Assembly (NCBI RefSeq): GCF_000224145.3
Contig: NC_020179.2
Location: forward strand, 4,249,417 to 4,313,416
Source: Ciona intestinalis
Taxonomy: Eukaryota > Chordata > Ascidiacea > Phlebobranchia > Cionidae
Length of the DNA stretch: 64,000 nt
Direction of reading: 5' to 3'
Numbering within the stretch: the stretch's first letter is position 1; each line of letters opens with the position of its first letter. The notes under the pieces were generated by a model. That model searched no databases. It was not told where the DNA came from and worked only from the letters and a program-made list of their open reading frames with translations. Both the position numbers and the translations under genes were made by a program. Of the stretch, positions 63,989 to 64,000 are shown one piece after another.

Positions 63989-64000
63989 TCTTTTATCGTC

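Overview
The window is animal nuclear DNA and almost certainly Ciona (sea squirt; C. intestinalis / C. robusta). It is AT-rich and intron-rich, and it carries a complete MyoD-family gene with the unusual two-isoform layout described for the single Ciona MRF (CiMDF) gene. No bacterial operons, phage, CRISPR arrays, rRNA or intact tRNA genes were seen. Genes had to be assembled by eye from exons, because most exons are too short to stand out as open frames. For nearly every gene below, splice donors, acceptors and codon phases agree across all introns, and this is the main evidence.

Layout, left to right. (1) 315-12961, minus: a TNIP/ABIN-like coiled-coil adaptor of ubiquitin/NF-kB signalling, 11 exons, with its 3' end beyond the left edge and a possible second promoter at 2593. 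A 1.1-kb tandem duplication around a 50-N gap interrupts it and is probably an assembly artefact. (2) 12962-21953: gene-poor, repeat-filled, with a second gap-flanking duplication. (3) 21954-24785, minus: a three-exon seven-helix receptor-like protein. (4) 28230-31639, minus: a beta-1,3-glucuronyltransferase, a bacterial-type UDP-galactopyranose mutase and a decayed fragment of the glucuronyltransferase. (5) 36504-38930, minus: the first four exons of an SLC5-type sodium/solute symporter, with no visible remainder. (6) 41551-46983, minus: a secreted ECM1-like protein with four C...CC...C modules, followed by a tentative four-exon gene. (7) 50469-52492, plus: a small secreted protein with 19 perfect-length DVSGDGSG repeats. 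(8) 53108-56053, plus: a compact RING-CH (MARCH7/10-like) ubiquitin ligase. (9) 57602-62323, minus: MRF. One large exon ends in a short intron-retained isoform; two distant exons add the MyoD-family Domain III.

The space between and inside genes is filled by a few repeat families. One ~195-bp TA-flanked MITE occurs about 40 times (over a tenth of the window). The others are a tRNA-derived SINE, a TTAA-flanked ~145-bp MITE, a ~71-bp minisatellite seeded at seven or more loci, a ~90-bp GGTGAGGTCC repeat, and a repeat with a conserved short reading frame. The octamer TGACGTCA is strikingly common and tends to lie in exons.

The genes do not form one pathway, except that the two sugar-nucleotide/glycan genes are neighbours, and an ECM-type secreted protein and a secreted acidic repeat protein lie a few kb apart. 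The most interesting points are the bacterial-type galactofuranose-precursor enzyme in a chordate, the unrecognised secreted octapeptide-repeat protein, and the exon-resolved MRF isoform switch.
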